DNA from: Deltaproteobacteria bacterium UBA4427
Lineage (GTDB): Bacteria; Myxococcota_A; UBA9160; UBA4427
DNA: 16,234 nucleotides
Direction: 5' to 3'
Assembly: GCA_002390675.1 (NCBI GenBank)
Contig: DGPZ01000181.1
Span: 517-16,750 of the forward strand
The notes below the pieces were generated by a model. It was given only the letters and a program-made list of their open reading frames with translations. It did no database searches and was not told the origin of the DNA. Positions 1 to 7,715 of the stretch are shown piece after piece. Numbering within the stretch: the stretch's first letter is position 1; every line of letters begins with the position of its first letter. Both the position numbers and the translations under genes were made by a program.

Positions 1-26
1 CGCGATGCGGATCTCTCCGCATCGCG
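1..26 (-). terminator. Hairpin terminator candidate after the SDR gene
   Basis: A perfect 10-bp inverted repeat (CGCGATGCGG / CCGCATCGCG) encloses a 6-nt loop and starts 11 bp beyond the stop codon of the minus-strand SDR gene. Position and stem strength fit an intrinsic terminator for that gene. The T-tract that would confirm it lies left of the window, so termination is inferred. The stem could equally work in the other direction for an unseen gene. Confidence 0.5.
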
Positions 27-37
27 CGCCGATCAAG

Positions 38-904
38 CTATTCCGGAAGCAGAATCTCGCCGGCGGCCATCTTGGCGCCGACTTCCGCCGGGGTCCAAAG
101 ACCCCCGTCGTCCGTCTTCGTGACGCCTTCGGCAGTTACGACTCGCATTTCAGCGATGCGACCTCCACCGGCCATGAATGTCTTACCCGTCAGCTCCTTA
201 GCATCATCCGAAGCGAGATAGACCATCAAGGGCGACACAAGCTTGGGGTCGTAGGACTGTGCCGCTTTCTCATTGTCGAAGCCCGGCAAGTCTTCGGTCA
301 AACGCGTGTGCGCCACCGGCGCGAGGATATGTGCGCGAATCCCGTATTTATTGCCTTCCAGGGCGAGACACCGCGTGAAGCCTGCGATGCCGGCCTTCGC
401 GGCTCCGTAGTTGCATTGGCCGAAGTTGCCATTCAGTCCACTCGTCGAAGACGTGTTGATGATGCAGCCACCCGCACCTCGCTCCTTCATGTGGTTATAC
501 ACGGCGAAGGTCACGCAGTACGTGCCCTTTAAGTGGACCGCTATGACCGGGTCCCAGAGATCTTCGGTCGTCTTCGCGAAGCTCTTGTCACGTAGGATTC
601 CAGCATTGTTAATCAGGATATCGGCCTGGCCGTAGGCATCGATCGCAGACTGCAAGATCCCCTGACCACCCTCGACGGTCGAAACATTGTCGTAGTTAGG
701 CGCCGCTTCGCCGCCCGCAGCCTTGATGAGATCAACAACCTGGTCCGCCATCGCTACGCCGCCGCCACCTGTACCATCGCGAGCACCCCCGAGATCGTTC
801 ACAACTACCGCGGCACCTTCCGCTGCCATAGCGAGCGCGTGCTCGCGCCCAAGTCCGCCGCCCGCTCCGGTCACGATCGCGACCTTTCCGTCCAAAAGTC
901 CCAT
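38..904 (-). CDS. SDR oxidoreductase, MFE-2-like (3R)-hydroxyacyl-CoA dehydrogenase type
   Basis: Classical short-chain dehydrogenase of 288 aa, probably cytoplasmic. The Rossmann nucleotide-binding motif TGAGGGLG is at residues 12-19, NNAG at 99-102, and the catalytic residues are Ser153, Tyr166 and Lys170 (YxxxK). The stretch VVVNDLGG followed by a Gly-rich loop, and NNAGILRDKSF, resemble the dehydrogenase unit of peroxisomal multifunctional enzyme type 2 and mycobacterial fatty-acid/steroid-degradation SDRs. The likely reaction is therefore NAD(P)-dependent oxidation of a 3-hydroxyacyl-CoA in beta-oxidation; the exact substrate is not readable. I chose the ATG at 904 because AAGGAG lies about 9 nt upstream and the fold begins there. 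An open frame continues to 1090 but the extra 62 residues look unrelated to the family. It stands alone, with a hairpin behind it. Confidence 0.9.
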   Translation of the reverse strand: MGLLDGKVAIVTGAGGGLGREHALAMAAEGAAVVVNDLGGARDGTGGGGVAMADQVVDLIKAAGGEAAPNYDNVSTVEGGQGILQSAIDAYGQADILINNAGILRDKSFAKTTEDLWDPVIAVHLKGTYCVTFAVYNHMKERGAGGCIINTSSTSGLNGNFGQCNYGAAKAGIAGFTRCLALEGNKYGIRAHILAPVAHTRLTEDLPGFDNEKAAQSYDPKLVSPLMVYLASDDAKELTGKTFMAGGGRIAEMRVVTAEGVTKTDDGGLWTPAEVGAKMAAGEILLPE

Positions 905-1402
905 GACGTCCTTCTCCTTATTCAGAATTCGATGAATTCGCAGCATCTGATTTCCGCTACGACCAAAGTCAATTAGGGCGCGGAATGCCGCGCCGGATCC
1001 GCACCTTAGCTGAGCCTCCGCCCTAGCTTCAACGAACTCCGAGACAGCCTCGGATGCCTCAGACTGGCCGAGCTTCGCGGCCGCGCTCACCGCCTGCCGT
1101 GCGGTAGACTCTCCTAAGCGCTCAGGAGGCCTCTAGATGTTTCCCACTCGTCGTCAAGTTTCAGATGCAGCCACCGGCCGTATTAGCGTCGGAAGCATTC
1201 GCTAGGGGGATATCTCCGAGTTCAAGAGCTGGCCTCGCAAGACGTATCCGCCCCGCAACCCCGCATGGCCTCGCGCGACTCCACGACGAATATGGCGTCG
1301 AAGCCGTCTGGAACGTCGAAATCGGTCGATCGCTTTGCGCCGCGACCTTGTCCATTTTGCGATCTGCCTAACACCGAAATTCAACGCAGATTCAAAGTCT
1401 AT
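905..1402. other. About 500 bp without a recognisable gene
   Basis: This gap separates the SDR gene from the GNAT gene. Short frames exist on both strands but none gives a recognisable protein, and none runs the length of the gap. The only structured element I see is an 18-bp imperfect palindrome with an embedded strong ribosome-binding site (separate entry). The gap should contain the SDR promoter, but I could not pick a convincing -35/-10 pair. A decayed gene is possible, because one frame stays open on either side of a single TAG at 1203-1205. Confidence 0.5.
1111..1205 (+). other. Imperfect palindrome with strong SD and 22-codon ORF
   Basis: Positions 1111-1128 read CTCCTAAGCGCTCAGGAG, an 18-bp palindrome apart from one mismatched pair. 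Its right half contains AGGAGG (1124-1129), a consensus Shine-Dalgarno placed 7 nt before ATG at 1137. The ORF is only 22 codons (ends TAG 1205) and is unlike anything I know. The palindrome may be an operator for the divergent SDR gene (TetR-type operators near fatty-acid genes look similar) or an RNA hairpin that hides the SD. Translation is not demonstrated and the SD could be chance. Confidence 0.2.
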
Positions 1403-2251
1403 TTAGTGAAAAAGAATCGTTCGTAGCTCACTGAATGCCTCGAAGCCAAGCGCCTCATAGAGGTTCAAAGCCCGCTCATTCCCATCAACGACTGCTAGCT
1501 GCACGTGGGCGGCACCGCAGGCAAACGCTTCTCGGACAACAGAATCCATCCCGCGACGTGCGAATCCTCGCCGACGAAAATCCGGCCAGGTGTAGACGCC
1601 CTGAACGAGCCATCCTTCGCCCGACCGCACATCAGCATAGGCAACGAACACAATACGTCCGTTCTCGGACACGACTCTCGCCCGAGGCAACCGACCGCGC
1701 ACCCATCGTTCAAAGCCGTGAGGATCGCCTTCGCTGGGGTCCGGCCGATCCTCTTCCCAAAGACTCGCGCGCGCCGCGTGGATCAAATCTTCGAGATCTT
1801 CTTCGCGCGCTGGCCTAGCAACTCCGGGCAATTCCGGGTCGGCAGGAAGGATCGCTTCCGGTCTAAGTCGATAGGCGATCTCGACGCGATCAATAACGGC
1901 CTCCCGCCCCGCCGCCTCGAGGGCAGACCATATTGAGTTCACCAACTTGTGTTCGCTTTTGATCAGCCCACTCGGCACCCGCATCACCAGTGGCATCAGC
2001 ACGGACTGCGCATTGTCGGTCATCCCAGACGAGAACACGACGCTCGGACGAAGCGCGACGATCGCCTCAATCCTCTCGCCCTCAAACGCAGCATAGAGCT
2101 GAGAGGGCACCTCGCCGGGCCCCAGAGTTCCACCGAGCCGGCATGCGTAATCGATCAGGCTCAGATTCTCGTCGGGCCTCGCGCGCAGGTATTCGAGCGC
2201 CCGGGACCGATCCCCGGTCACGAGTCTGCGTACGTGCAGTCCCTCGCTCAT
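1403..2251 (-). CDS. GNAT-family N-acetyltransferase, two-domain
   Basis: A protein of 282 aa. Its C-terminal third is a GNAT fold: the acetyl-CoA-binding motif A appears as a beta strand (LVQGVYTWPDF) followed by RRRGFARRGM, and motif B as NERALNLYEALGFEAF near the end. The N-terminal half (LVTGDRSRALEYLRARPDENLSL) resembles the extra domain found before GNAT domains in two-domain acetyltransferases. The acceptor substrate cannot be told. It lies about 50 bp downstream of the biotinyl carrier gene on the same strand and is probably co-transcribed with it. Two adjacent starts exist: ATG at 2251 and TTG at 2254, behind AGGAG at spacings of 9 and 6 nt; I took the ATG, and the choice changes one residue. 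Confidence 0.85.
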   Translation of the reverse strand: MSEGLHVRRLVTGDRSRALEYLRARPDENLSLIDYACRLGGTLGPGEVPSQLYAAFEGERIEAIVALRPSVVFSSGMTDNAQSVLMPLVMRVPSGLIKSEHKLVNSIWSALEAAGREAVIDRVEIAYRLRPEAILPADPELPGVARPAREEDLEDLIHAARASLWEEDRPDPSEGDPHGFERWVRGRLPRARVVSENGRIVFVAYADVRSGEGWLVQGVYTWPDFRRRGFARRGMDSVVREAFACGAAHVQLAVVDGNERALNLYEALGFEAFSELRTILFH

Positions 2252-2301
2252 CAACTCGCGCTCCTCTCCAAATCGCCCCCTCGCACGCGCGCGTGTCCTC
2301 G

Positions 2302-2520
2302 CTAACCCTCGAGGACGACCAGGATGTCTCCTTCTTCGATCGACTGCCCCTCGGCGACGCGGATCTCAAGCACCTTGCCGTCCTCCGGGGCCTCGACCGG
2401 TATCTCCATTTTCATCGACTCGATGATAAGCAGCACATCGTCTTCTTCCACTTCGTCGCCGACCTTGGTCTCGATCTTCCACACGTTGCCCGTAATCTGG
2501 GCTTCGACCTCGATGCTCAA
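2302..2520 (-). CDS. Biotinyl-domain carrier protein (BCCP-like), single domain
   Basis: A 72-aa protein that is a complete biotinyl/lipoyl-attachment domain and nothing else. The signature ESMKMEIP is at residues 34-41, so Lys37 is the expected biotinylation site; Met on both sides of the Lys points to biotin rather than lipoate. Such small proteins carry CO2 between biotin carboxylase and carboxyltransferase subunits of acyl-CoA carboxylases in the cytoplasm. Neither partner subunit is encoded in the window. The start is TTG, supported by AAGGAG 7 nt upstream and by the domain starting immediately. It is divergent from ffh and upstream of the GNAT gene. The role of this particular copy (acetyl-, propionyl- or other acyl-CoA carboxylase) is open. 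Confidence 0.88.
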   Translation of the reverse strand: MSIEVEAQITGNVWKIETKVGDEVEEDDVLLIIESMKMEIPVEAPEDGKVLEIRVAEGQSIEEGDILVVLEG

Positions 2521-2737
2521 GTGCTCTCTCCTTACGATCGTCCCGACGCGGTTTTAAACATCCGGCCGATCGACCTTGACCGATCCCGCCAGACCACGCG
2601 CGGATCGCGTGGCGGTCGGGGAGTCCAAGCATGCCGACCTAGGCGGCGCGCGGCAAGCACGAGACCAATGAGAAAGCTCGGTTCCTCGGCCCGCCGGCCG
2701 ATGCGGCTGCTAACCTTCGCGCCTTCCGGAGGAGCCC
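2521..2737. promoter_or_regulatory. Divergent intergenic region between carrier gene and ffh
   Basis: This 217-bp stretch must hold the promoters for both the minus-strand carrier/GNAT pair and plus-strand ffh. At its centre is a perfect 7-bp hairpin, CCACGCG (2594-2600), loop CGGAT, CGCGTGG (2606-2612), with further partial pairing between the flanking CGCCA and TGGCG. The ffh ribosome-binding site GGAGGAG is at 2728-2734. I did not find a -35/-10 pair good enough to name. The hairpin could be an operator or a leader stem in either transcript. Confidence 0.4.
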
Positions 2738-4279
2738 GTGCTCGAGACCGTCACACAAGGATTCAAAAACGCCACCGACCGACTCAAGGGCGTTCGCGAA
2801 CTCAATGAAGAAAGCATTGATGAAGCGCTGCGCGATGTGCGTATGTCGCTTCTTGAAGCGGACGTCGACCTCAAGGTCGCGCGTTCTTTCCTCGATCGCG
2901 TCAAAGAACGCACCCTCGGCGAAAAGATCAAGACGAGAGTCAAAGATCGCAGTGGCCGCAAGCACAAGGTCACACCAGGGCAGCACTTCGTAAAGATCTG
3001 CGAAGAAGAGCTCGTCGAGTTGATGGGCCCCGTCGACACTTCCCTTGAGAAGTCGCGCGGCATGACCTCGATCATGCTCGCCGGCCTTCAGGGTGTCGGC
3101 AAAACAACCGTCTCGGCCAAGCTGGCGGTTTATTTGCAGAAGCAGGGCCTGCGGCCTCTCCTCGTCGCCGCCGATATTTACCGCCCCGCCGCCGTCGATC
3201 AGCTGAAGACTCTGGGCGCATCGATCGACGTCCCCGTCCATCATGGCGTCGAAGGCGACCTTCCACCTGCCATTTGCGCTGCCGCATTCGAGCGCGCCAA
3301 GCGCGACGGCCATAACGCGATTATCTACGACACGGCGGGCCGTCTCGCCGTCGACGACAACTTGATGGCAGAACTCGAAGAGATCGTCGTCCGCGTCGAG
3401 CCCGCGAACACGCTGCTCGTCTGCGATGCGCTGATGGGCCGCGATGCGGTCAACGTTGCCAGCGCATTCGCGGAGAAAATCAGCCTCGACGGCGTCATTC
3501 TTACAAAGCTCGATGGAGACGCGCGCGGTGGTGCGGCGCTCGCGGTGAAAGCCGTCACCGGCGTTCCGATCAAATTCCTCGGCACCGGCGAAACCGTCGA
3601 CCGCCTCGAAGAGTTCCGTCCCGAAGGCCTGGCCTCTCGCATCCTCGGCATGGGCGACATCGTCGGTCTCGTCAAAGACTTCGAAGAAGTCGTCGATGAG
3701 AAAGAAGCTGAAGAGGATGCCGAGCGGATCCTCAAAGGCAGCTTTGGCCTCGATGATTTGCTCAAGCAGATGCGGATGATCCAGAAGCTCGGCCCCTTGA
3801 AGGATGTCTTCTCGAAGATGCCCGGAATCGGGGGCCTCGCCGACCAAGTCGATGAAAGTGAACTCGGCAAGGTCGAGGCGATGATTCAGTCGATGACCAA
3901 GGCGGAGCGATCCGAGCCGAAGATCATTGACAAGAGCCGCGCGAAGCGGATCGCCAAGGGCTGCGGTCGCCAGGTGTCGGACATCGAAGCGCTCGTCGAC
4001 CGCTTCAGCCAGATGCGTCAGATGATGGGAATGCTCGGCAAACAGGGCGGAATGCTCGGCGGACTCGGCGGCGGTGGTGGAGGCGGAATGCCGGCCATGG
4101 GCGGCGGGATGCCAGGGATGGGCGGCATCCCCGGAATGGGTGCCGGCGGGTTCGATCCGATGGCCATGCTCGGCGGTGGCAGCGGTAAGGGCTCGACCAA
4201 AAAGCGTCAGGATCCCAAGGCCAAAAAGAACAAGCGAAAGCAGCAGCAAGCCTCTCGCAAGAAGAAGCGAAAGAAGTAG
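2738..4279 (+). CDS. ffh: Signal recognition particle GTPase Ffh (SRP54)
   Basis: Ffh binds signal sequences of nascent membrane and secreted proteins and, with 4.5S RNA and FtsY, delivers ribosomes to the inner membrane. The N helical bundle spans about residues 1-95. The G domain has the P-loop GLQGVGKTT at 116-124, DIYRPAAVDQL at 146-156, DTAGR at 198-202 and TKLDGDARGG at 256-265. The M domain runs from about 330, with the SRP-RNA-binding helix-turn-helix around RAKRIAKGCG (401-410). At 513 aa it is longer than the usual ~450: residues 440-482 are Gly/Met-rich, followed by a Lys/Arg-rich tail to 513. The usual GSG of the RNA-binding loop is GCG here. The start is GTG at 2738 behind GGAGGAG. 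The 4.5S RNA gene was not found in the window. Confidence 0.97.
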   Translation: MLETVTQGFKNATDRLKGVRELNEESIDEALRDVRMSLLEADVDLKVARSFLDRVKERTLGEKIKTRVKDRSGRKHKVTPGQHFVKICEEELVELMGPVDTSLEKSRGMTSIMLAGLQGVGKTTVSAKLAVYLQKQGLRPLLVAADIYRPAAVDQLKTLGASIDVPVHHGVEGDLPPAICAAAFERAKRDGHNAIIYDTAGRLAVDDNLMAELEEIVVRVEPANTLLVCDALMGRDAVNVASAFAEKISLDGVILTKLDGDARGGAALAVKAVTGVPIKFLGTGETVDRLEEFRPEGLASRILGMGDIVGLVKDFEEVVDEKEAEEDAERILKGSFGLDDLLKQMRMIQKLGPLKDVFSKMPGIGGLADQVDESELGKVEAMIQSMTKAERSEPKIIDKSRAKRIAKGCGRQVSDIEALVDRFSQMRQMMGMLGKQGGMLGGLGGGGGGGMPAMGGGMPGMGGIPGMGAGGFDPMAMLGGGSGKGSTKKRQDPKAKKNKRKQQQASRKKKRKK

Positions 4280-4463
4280 GCTCTGCCGACCGCTTTCTTA
4301 CGGGCCGTCCGAGAATCGGAGCACCTCGCGCGGACAGAATCTCGAGCTGAATCAATAAGGGAACTAGATGCGACGCTCGAGCGACTGACTCTCCTAGGTG
4401 CTCGAATCCGCCAGGATAATCGAATCCCTCCCCCCGATTTACTGTATGCCCAGCGGGTTCCCC

Positions 4464-4482
4464 GCCGGGAAACGGCTCTTTT
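4464..4482 (+). terminator. Weak hairpin with T-rich tail between ffh and mltD
   Basis: GCCG (4464-4467), loop GGAAA, CGGC (4473-4476), followed by TCTTTT (4477-4482). The stem is only 4 bp, but the T-rich tail is right for an intrinsic terminator or attenuator. Just upstream is a second short stem (GCGGG TTC CCCGC, 4453-4465) that would compete with it. The rest of the 255-bp ffh-mltD gap shows a small hairpin TCCGA GAA TCGGA (4308-4320) and an inverted repeat CTCCGAT/ATCGGAG (4486-4492 / 4511-4517) close to the mltD start. None of these is strong. Confidence 0.25.
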
Positions 4483-4534
4483 CTGCTCCGATTCTGCGGG
4501 TCTTCTGCCGATCGGAGAGGGGAAGAGGGAGTTC

Positions 4535-6847
4535 ATGAACCGATTGCAGCGACTGGTGCCACTCAACCGAAGCGAAGCCAACCGCGTACGCCTTTCCAGG
4601 CTCGATATTGTTGGTGTTCTGGCCTGCGGAGCTTTGCTTTTCGCAGCGCTCTCTGTGGCGACCACGGTTTCCGCCGCGCCGAAGGATTTTCCGCGCCCCG
4701 CGTCCCTCGAAAGGGACGTTGAGTTTTGGAAGCGGATCTATTCAGAGGTTGGTACCGACGCCGGCCTGCTTCATGACACTCGCAACCTCGCGGTCGTCTA
4801 TGAAATCACGAAAATCCCGACGGGACTCTCGTCTCGTTCGCGCGAAAAACACACAGACAAGCGCAAGAAGCACTACAGGCAGATCCTACTAAAGCTCGCG
4901 AAGGGCAAACGATCTGGACTGTCTAAGGAGGAGCAGCGGGTTCTTGGACTCTTCCCGGCAGGCGTCTCGAATGGCACTCTCAAAAAGAGCGCGAGCCGCG
5001 TCCGCTTCCAGTTAGGGCAGGCCAACAAGTTTCGCGCCGGAGTCATCCGTTCCGGCGCCTACAAGCCATTTATTCTCCAGAATCTGCGCAGCATGAATCT
5101 CCCCCTTGAGATCGCAAATCTGCCGCATGTCGAGTCTTCCTATACTCCCAGTGTCTATTCGAGAGTGGGCGCAGCCGGCCTCTGGCAATTCACGCGTTCG
5201 ACCGGACGCCGCTTCATGCGCGTCGATCACGTCGTCGACGAACGCCTCGACCCCTACCGCGCCTCGATCGCAGCAGCGCGATTGCTCGAGCAGAATTTGC
5301 GCGTGACCGGCAGCTGGCCTCTCGCCATTACCGCCTATAACCACGGGGCCTCGGGCATGCGCCGCGCGGCACGTAAGCTTGGAACTAAGGACATCACGAA
5401 GATCGTTCGCAACTATCGTTCGCGAACATTCGGCTTCGCTTCCCGAAACTTCTACGTCGAATTCCTCGCAGCCAGCGCAGTCGCAAGCGATCCCGAATTC
5501 TATTTCGGCCCGCTCGTGATCGATCAGCCGATTGCGTATGAGACGGCAGAGCTCCCTTACTTCGCAAAGCCTAAAGAACTCGCCAAAGCGATCGGGGTCG
5601 ACCATGCGACCCTTAAGGAAGCAAACCCCGGCCTGCGTTCTGACGTGTGGCAGGGCTCCAAATATATTCCGAAGGGATTCGAAGTCCGGGTACCGCGGGC
5701 AGCGCTGCCTAAGCCTCTCGCACGAGGCATTTCTTCTCTCCCAAAGAACCAGCAATTCGCCAAACAGACGCGTGACGCGAGTTATGTCGTGCGCCGTGGC
5801 GACACGCTATCCACGATTGCCCGGCGTCATCATGTTCGGATCAGCGAACTCGTCGCCCTTAACGGCCTCCGAAGCCAGCATCGCATTCGCATCGGACAAG
5901 AGCTGAAGCTTCCGAGCGATGCTGCACGAAGCACGCAAAAAGCCTCCCGCAAGAAGAAGAAAAAGAAGACTTCGACGAGGGCATCGACGCCTGAGGTGAC
6001 GGCACCCGCCGCGCTTCCAGAGAGTGGCACCTACAAGGTCCGCCGCGGGGACAACCTGTCGAAGATTGCAGATCGCTTCGGACTCACCGTCGCCGAACTC
6101 GTTGAGATGAACAAATTACGCAGTCGAAATCGCATCGCTGCAGGCCAGATGCTTCGCATCGGCAGCGCCGCCAAAGTCACCGTCGGCACGAGTAACGCCG
6201 CGATGAGTCCGAAAACGCAGCATCCGGATGCCGTCGCTTCCCTCAGTCCGGCACGTACCGCCAAGCTTTCTCCCGGCGCCGACGACTTCGCTGCCACGAA
6301 AGCTGCGCCCGCCAGCATGGCGCCCGAGTCCGAGCCGACGGACGAAAGCCCCACCGAGCCGAGTCCTGGCCTTCTGGCGGACCCCACCGACTACACCGTC
6401 GCCAGCAATGGCACGATCCTGGTGCAAACCGGCGAAACCCTCGGCCACTACGCCGAATGGCTCGGCATTCGTGCCAGCCGCCTGCGCAAGATCAACGGCT
6501 TCCGCTTCGGCGACCCGATGGTCGTGCGACAACGAGTTCGACTCGACTTCGCCGAGGTCTCACCGCACGTCTTCGAACGCGTCCGGATCGAATACCACCG
6601 GTCGCTCCAAGAAGAGTTCTTCGCAGAGTGGGAAATCGAAGGCACCGTCGTGCATCGAGTCGGCCCTGGCGATTCGCTCTGGGTGCTATCGACGCGGCGC
6701 TACGACGTTCCGATCTGGCTCCTGCGCCAGTACAACCCGGACGTCAATCTCGATGCACTTACTGCTGGCACACCGTTGATTGTTCCGAAGCTACGCCAGC
6801 GCGGATCCCAGACGAGCGCCCTCGCCCCGGTCGCCGCCAAAGGGTAA
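4535..6847 (+). CDS. mltD: Secreted MltD-like lytic transglycosylase with multiple LysM domains
   Basis: A 770-aa periplasmic murein hydrolase that would cleave the MurNAc-GlcNAc bond to 1,6-anhydroMurNAc. Residues 20-47 form a signal peptide (hydrophobic core IVGVLACGALLFAALSVA, VSA cleavage motif); no lipobox Cys is evident, unlike E. coli MltD. The SLT catalytic domain covers about 165-320: Glu200 in the VESSYTP motif, then GAAGLWQFTRSTGRRF and AITAYNHGASG. A linker of MltD type follows (335-390). LysM peptidoglycan-binding modules are at about 417-460, 500-543, 628-671 and 705-752, the last two more divergent. Between them lie a Lys-rich stretch (471-478) and a Pro/Ser/Glu linker (about 550-625). 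A purine-rich leader (GAGAGGGGAAGAGGGAG) precedes the ATG. It is convergent with the phosphatase gene, with 54 bp between the stops. Confidence 0.92.
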   Translation: MNRLQRLVPLNRSEANRVRLSRLDIVGVLACGALLFAALSVATTVSAAPKDFPRPASLERDVEFWKRIYSEVGTDAGLLHDTRNLAVVYEITKIPTGLSSRSREKHTDKRKKHYRQILLKLAKGKRSGLSKEEQRVLGLFPAGVSNGTLKKSASRVRFQLGQANKFRAGVIRSGAYKPFILQNLRSMNLPLEIANLPHVESSYTPSVYSRVGAAGLWQFTRSTGRRFMRVDHVVDERLDPYRASIAAARLLEQNLRVTGSWPLAITAYNHGASGMRRAARKLGTKDITKIVRNYRSRTFGFASRNFYVEFLAASAVASDPEFYFGPLVIDQPIAYETAELPYFAKPKELAKAIGVDHATLKEANPGLRSDVWQGSKYIPKGFEVRVPRAALPKPLARGISSLPKNQQFAKQTRDASYVVRRGDTLSTIARRHHVRISELVALNGLRSQHRIRIGQELKLPSDAARSTQKASRKKKKKKTSTRASTPEVTAPAALPESGTYKVRRGDNLSKIADRFGLTVAELVEMNKLRSRNRIAAGQMLRIGSAAKVTVGTSNAAMSPKTQHPDAVASLSPARTAKLSPGADDFAATKAAPASMAPESEPTDESPTEPSPGLLADPTDYTVASNGTILVQTGETLGHYAEWLGIRASRLRKINGFRFGDPMVVRQRVRLDFAEVSPHVFERVRIEYHRSLQEEFFAEWEIEGTVVHRVGPGDSLWVLSTRRYDVPIWLLRQYNPDVNLDALTAGTPLIVPKLRQRGSQTSALAPVAAKG

Positions 6848-6901
6848 CCGACCAGCGAAGCTCTCGCGTTTAGGCATCCTGGTCATTGAGCGAACAAGCG
6901 A

Positions 6902-7582
6902 CTAGGTGCTCTGAAAGATCGTCTCGTCGGGAAGGCGGATCCCGGTCAGCGGTCCGCCATAGACGGCCCCGGTATCCACGCCAATGCTGAAGGGCGGGTT
7001 CCATCTCACGCCGAAGTCTTCGTTAGGCGTATGCCCATAGACCATAGTCACCCCAAGATCATGAGGCAGTTCGCCTGAAGTGCGGTTCCAGAGGATATCC
7101 TCGGGCCGGCTCTTGCGCAGCGCATAGCTCAGATCGCCCGAACGAAGATGATCCTGACTCACGCCGGCGTGCACGAAGAAGTAGTCGCCCTCTACATGCG
7201 AGAGGCGTAGTCCGAGCAGAAAATCCTCGTGAGGCTTCGGCAGTCGGAACGTATCACGGCTCGTCTCGTCGCGATCGAAGTAGCCGTAGCCCGCAAGTGT
7301 GCGGTCCCCACCGTTCAAGAGGAAGGCGTCGCCGCCAAAGTAGGCGTCGTCGGTCCACCCGAGAAAATCGAGAAACATCGACTCGTGATTCCCAAGCAGG
7401 AACACGCATTCGTATCGCGTCGATAGCGAAATCAGCCGGTCGATTACGCCGGGCGAGTCCGGACCGCGATCGATGTAATCGCCCAAAAAAACGAGACGAT
7501 CGCCCGCTTGGAGCGACATCATCTCGATCAATTCATCGAGCTTCTCCAGCTCGCCATGAATGTCGCCAACTGCGTAGAGCAT
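6902..7582 (-). CDS. PPP-family metallophosphatase (PrpA/ApaH-like)
   Basis: A 226-aa calcineurin-like phosphoesterase. All metal-binding motifs of the PPP family are present in order: GDIHG right after the start, GDYIDRG about 28 residues on, GNHE, HAGVS and YGHTP. These bind a di-metal centre that hydrolyses phosphoesters. Similar bacterial proteins are annotated as Ser/Thr protein phosphatases; the substrate could also be a dinucleotide polyphosphate or another small phosphate ester. The C-terminus has the usual SIGVDTGAVYGGPLTGIRL. I chose ATG 7582 because homologues start at this motif and GAGG lies just upstream. An in-frame ATG at 7639 would add 19 low-complexity residues and has no good ribosome-binding site. 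It follows rlmN on the same strand after 133 bp and is probably the last gene of that operon. Confidence 0.88.
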   Translation of the reverse strand: MLYAVGDIHGELEKLDELIEMMSLQAGDRLVFLGDYIDRGPDSPGVIDRLISLSTRYECVFLLGNHESMFLDFLGWTDDAYFGGDAFLLNGGDRTLAGYGYFDRDETSRDTFRLPKPHEDFLLGLRLSHVEGDYFFVHAGVSQDHLRSGDLSYALRKSRPEDILWNRTSGELPHDLGVTMVYGHTPNEDFGVRWNPPFSIGVDTGAVYGGPLTGIRLPDETIFQST

Positions 7583-7715
7583 ATCCCCTCGCGCGGAATC
7601 AAAGGGGGTACGCGTCGGCGCCCTCCCTCTCGGGGACATCGGCGGACTGAGACCTCTGCTTGATGGCTTTCCCGCTCAGAGGACCGAGTGCAGATGATCC
7701 GGACGCCTCGTCGAT

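Noticed and set aside
905..1090. A 62-residue N-terminal extension of the SDR
   Set aside because: The SDR fold starts at MGLLDGKVAIVTG with a good SD just upstream; the extension has no SDR character.
2639..4249. A 536-codon open frame on the minus strand opposite ffh
   Set aside because: It lies entirely antisense to a certain gene, its His/Ala/Asp-rich product resembles no family, and long antisense frames are expected in GC-rich genes with strong codon bias.
4387..4420. A tRNA-like T-arm (GCTCGAATCC)
   Set aside because: No matching acceptor, D or anticodon arm can be folded around it.
6848..6901. A bidirectional terminator between mltD and the phosphatase gene
   Set aside because: GACCAG (6850-6855) and CTGGTC (6879-6884) are inverted, but the loop is long, and no T-tract follows on either strand.
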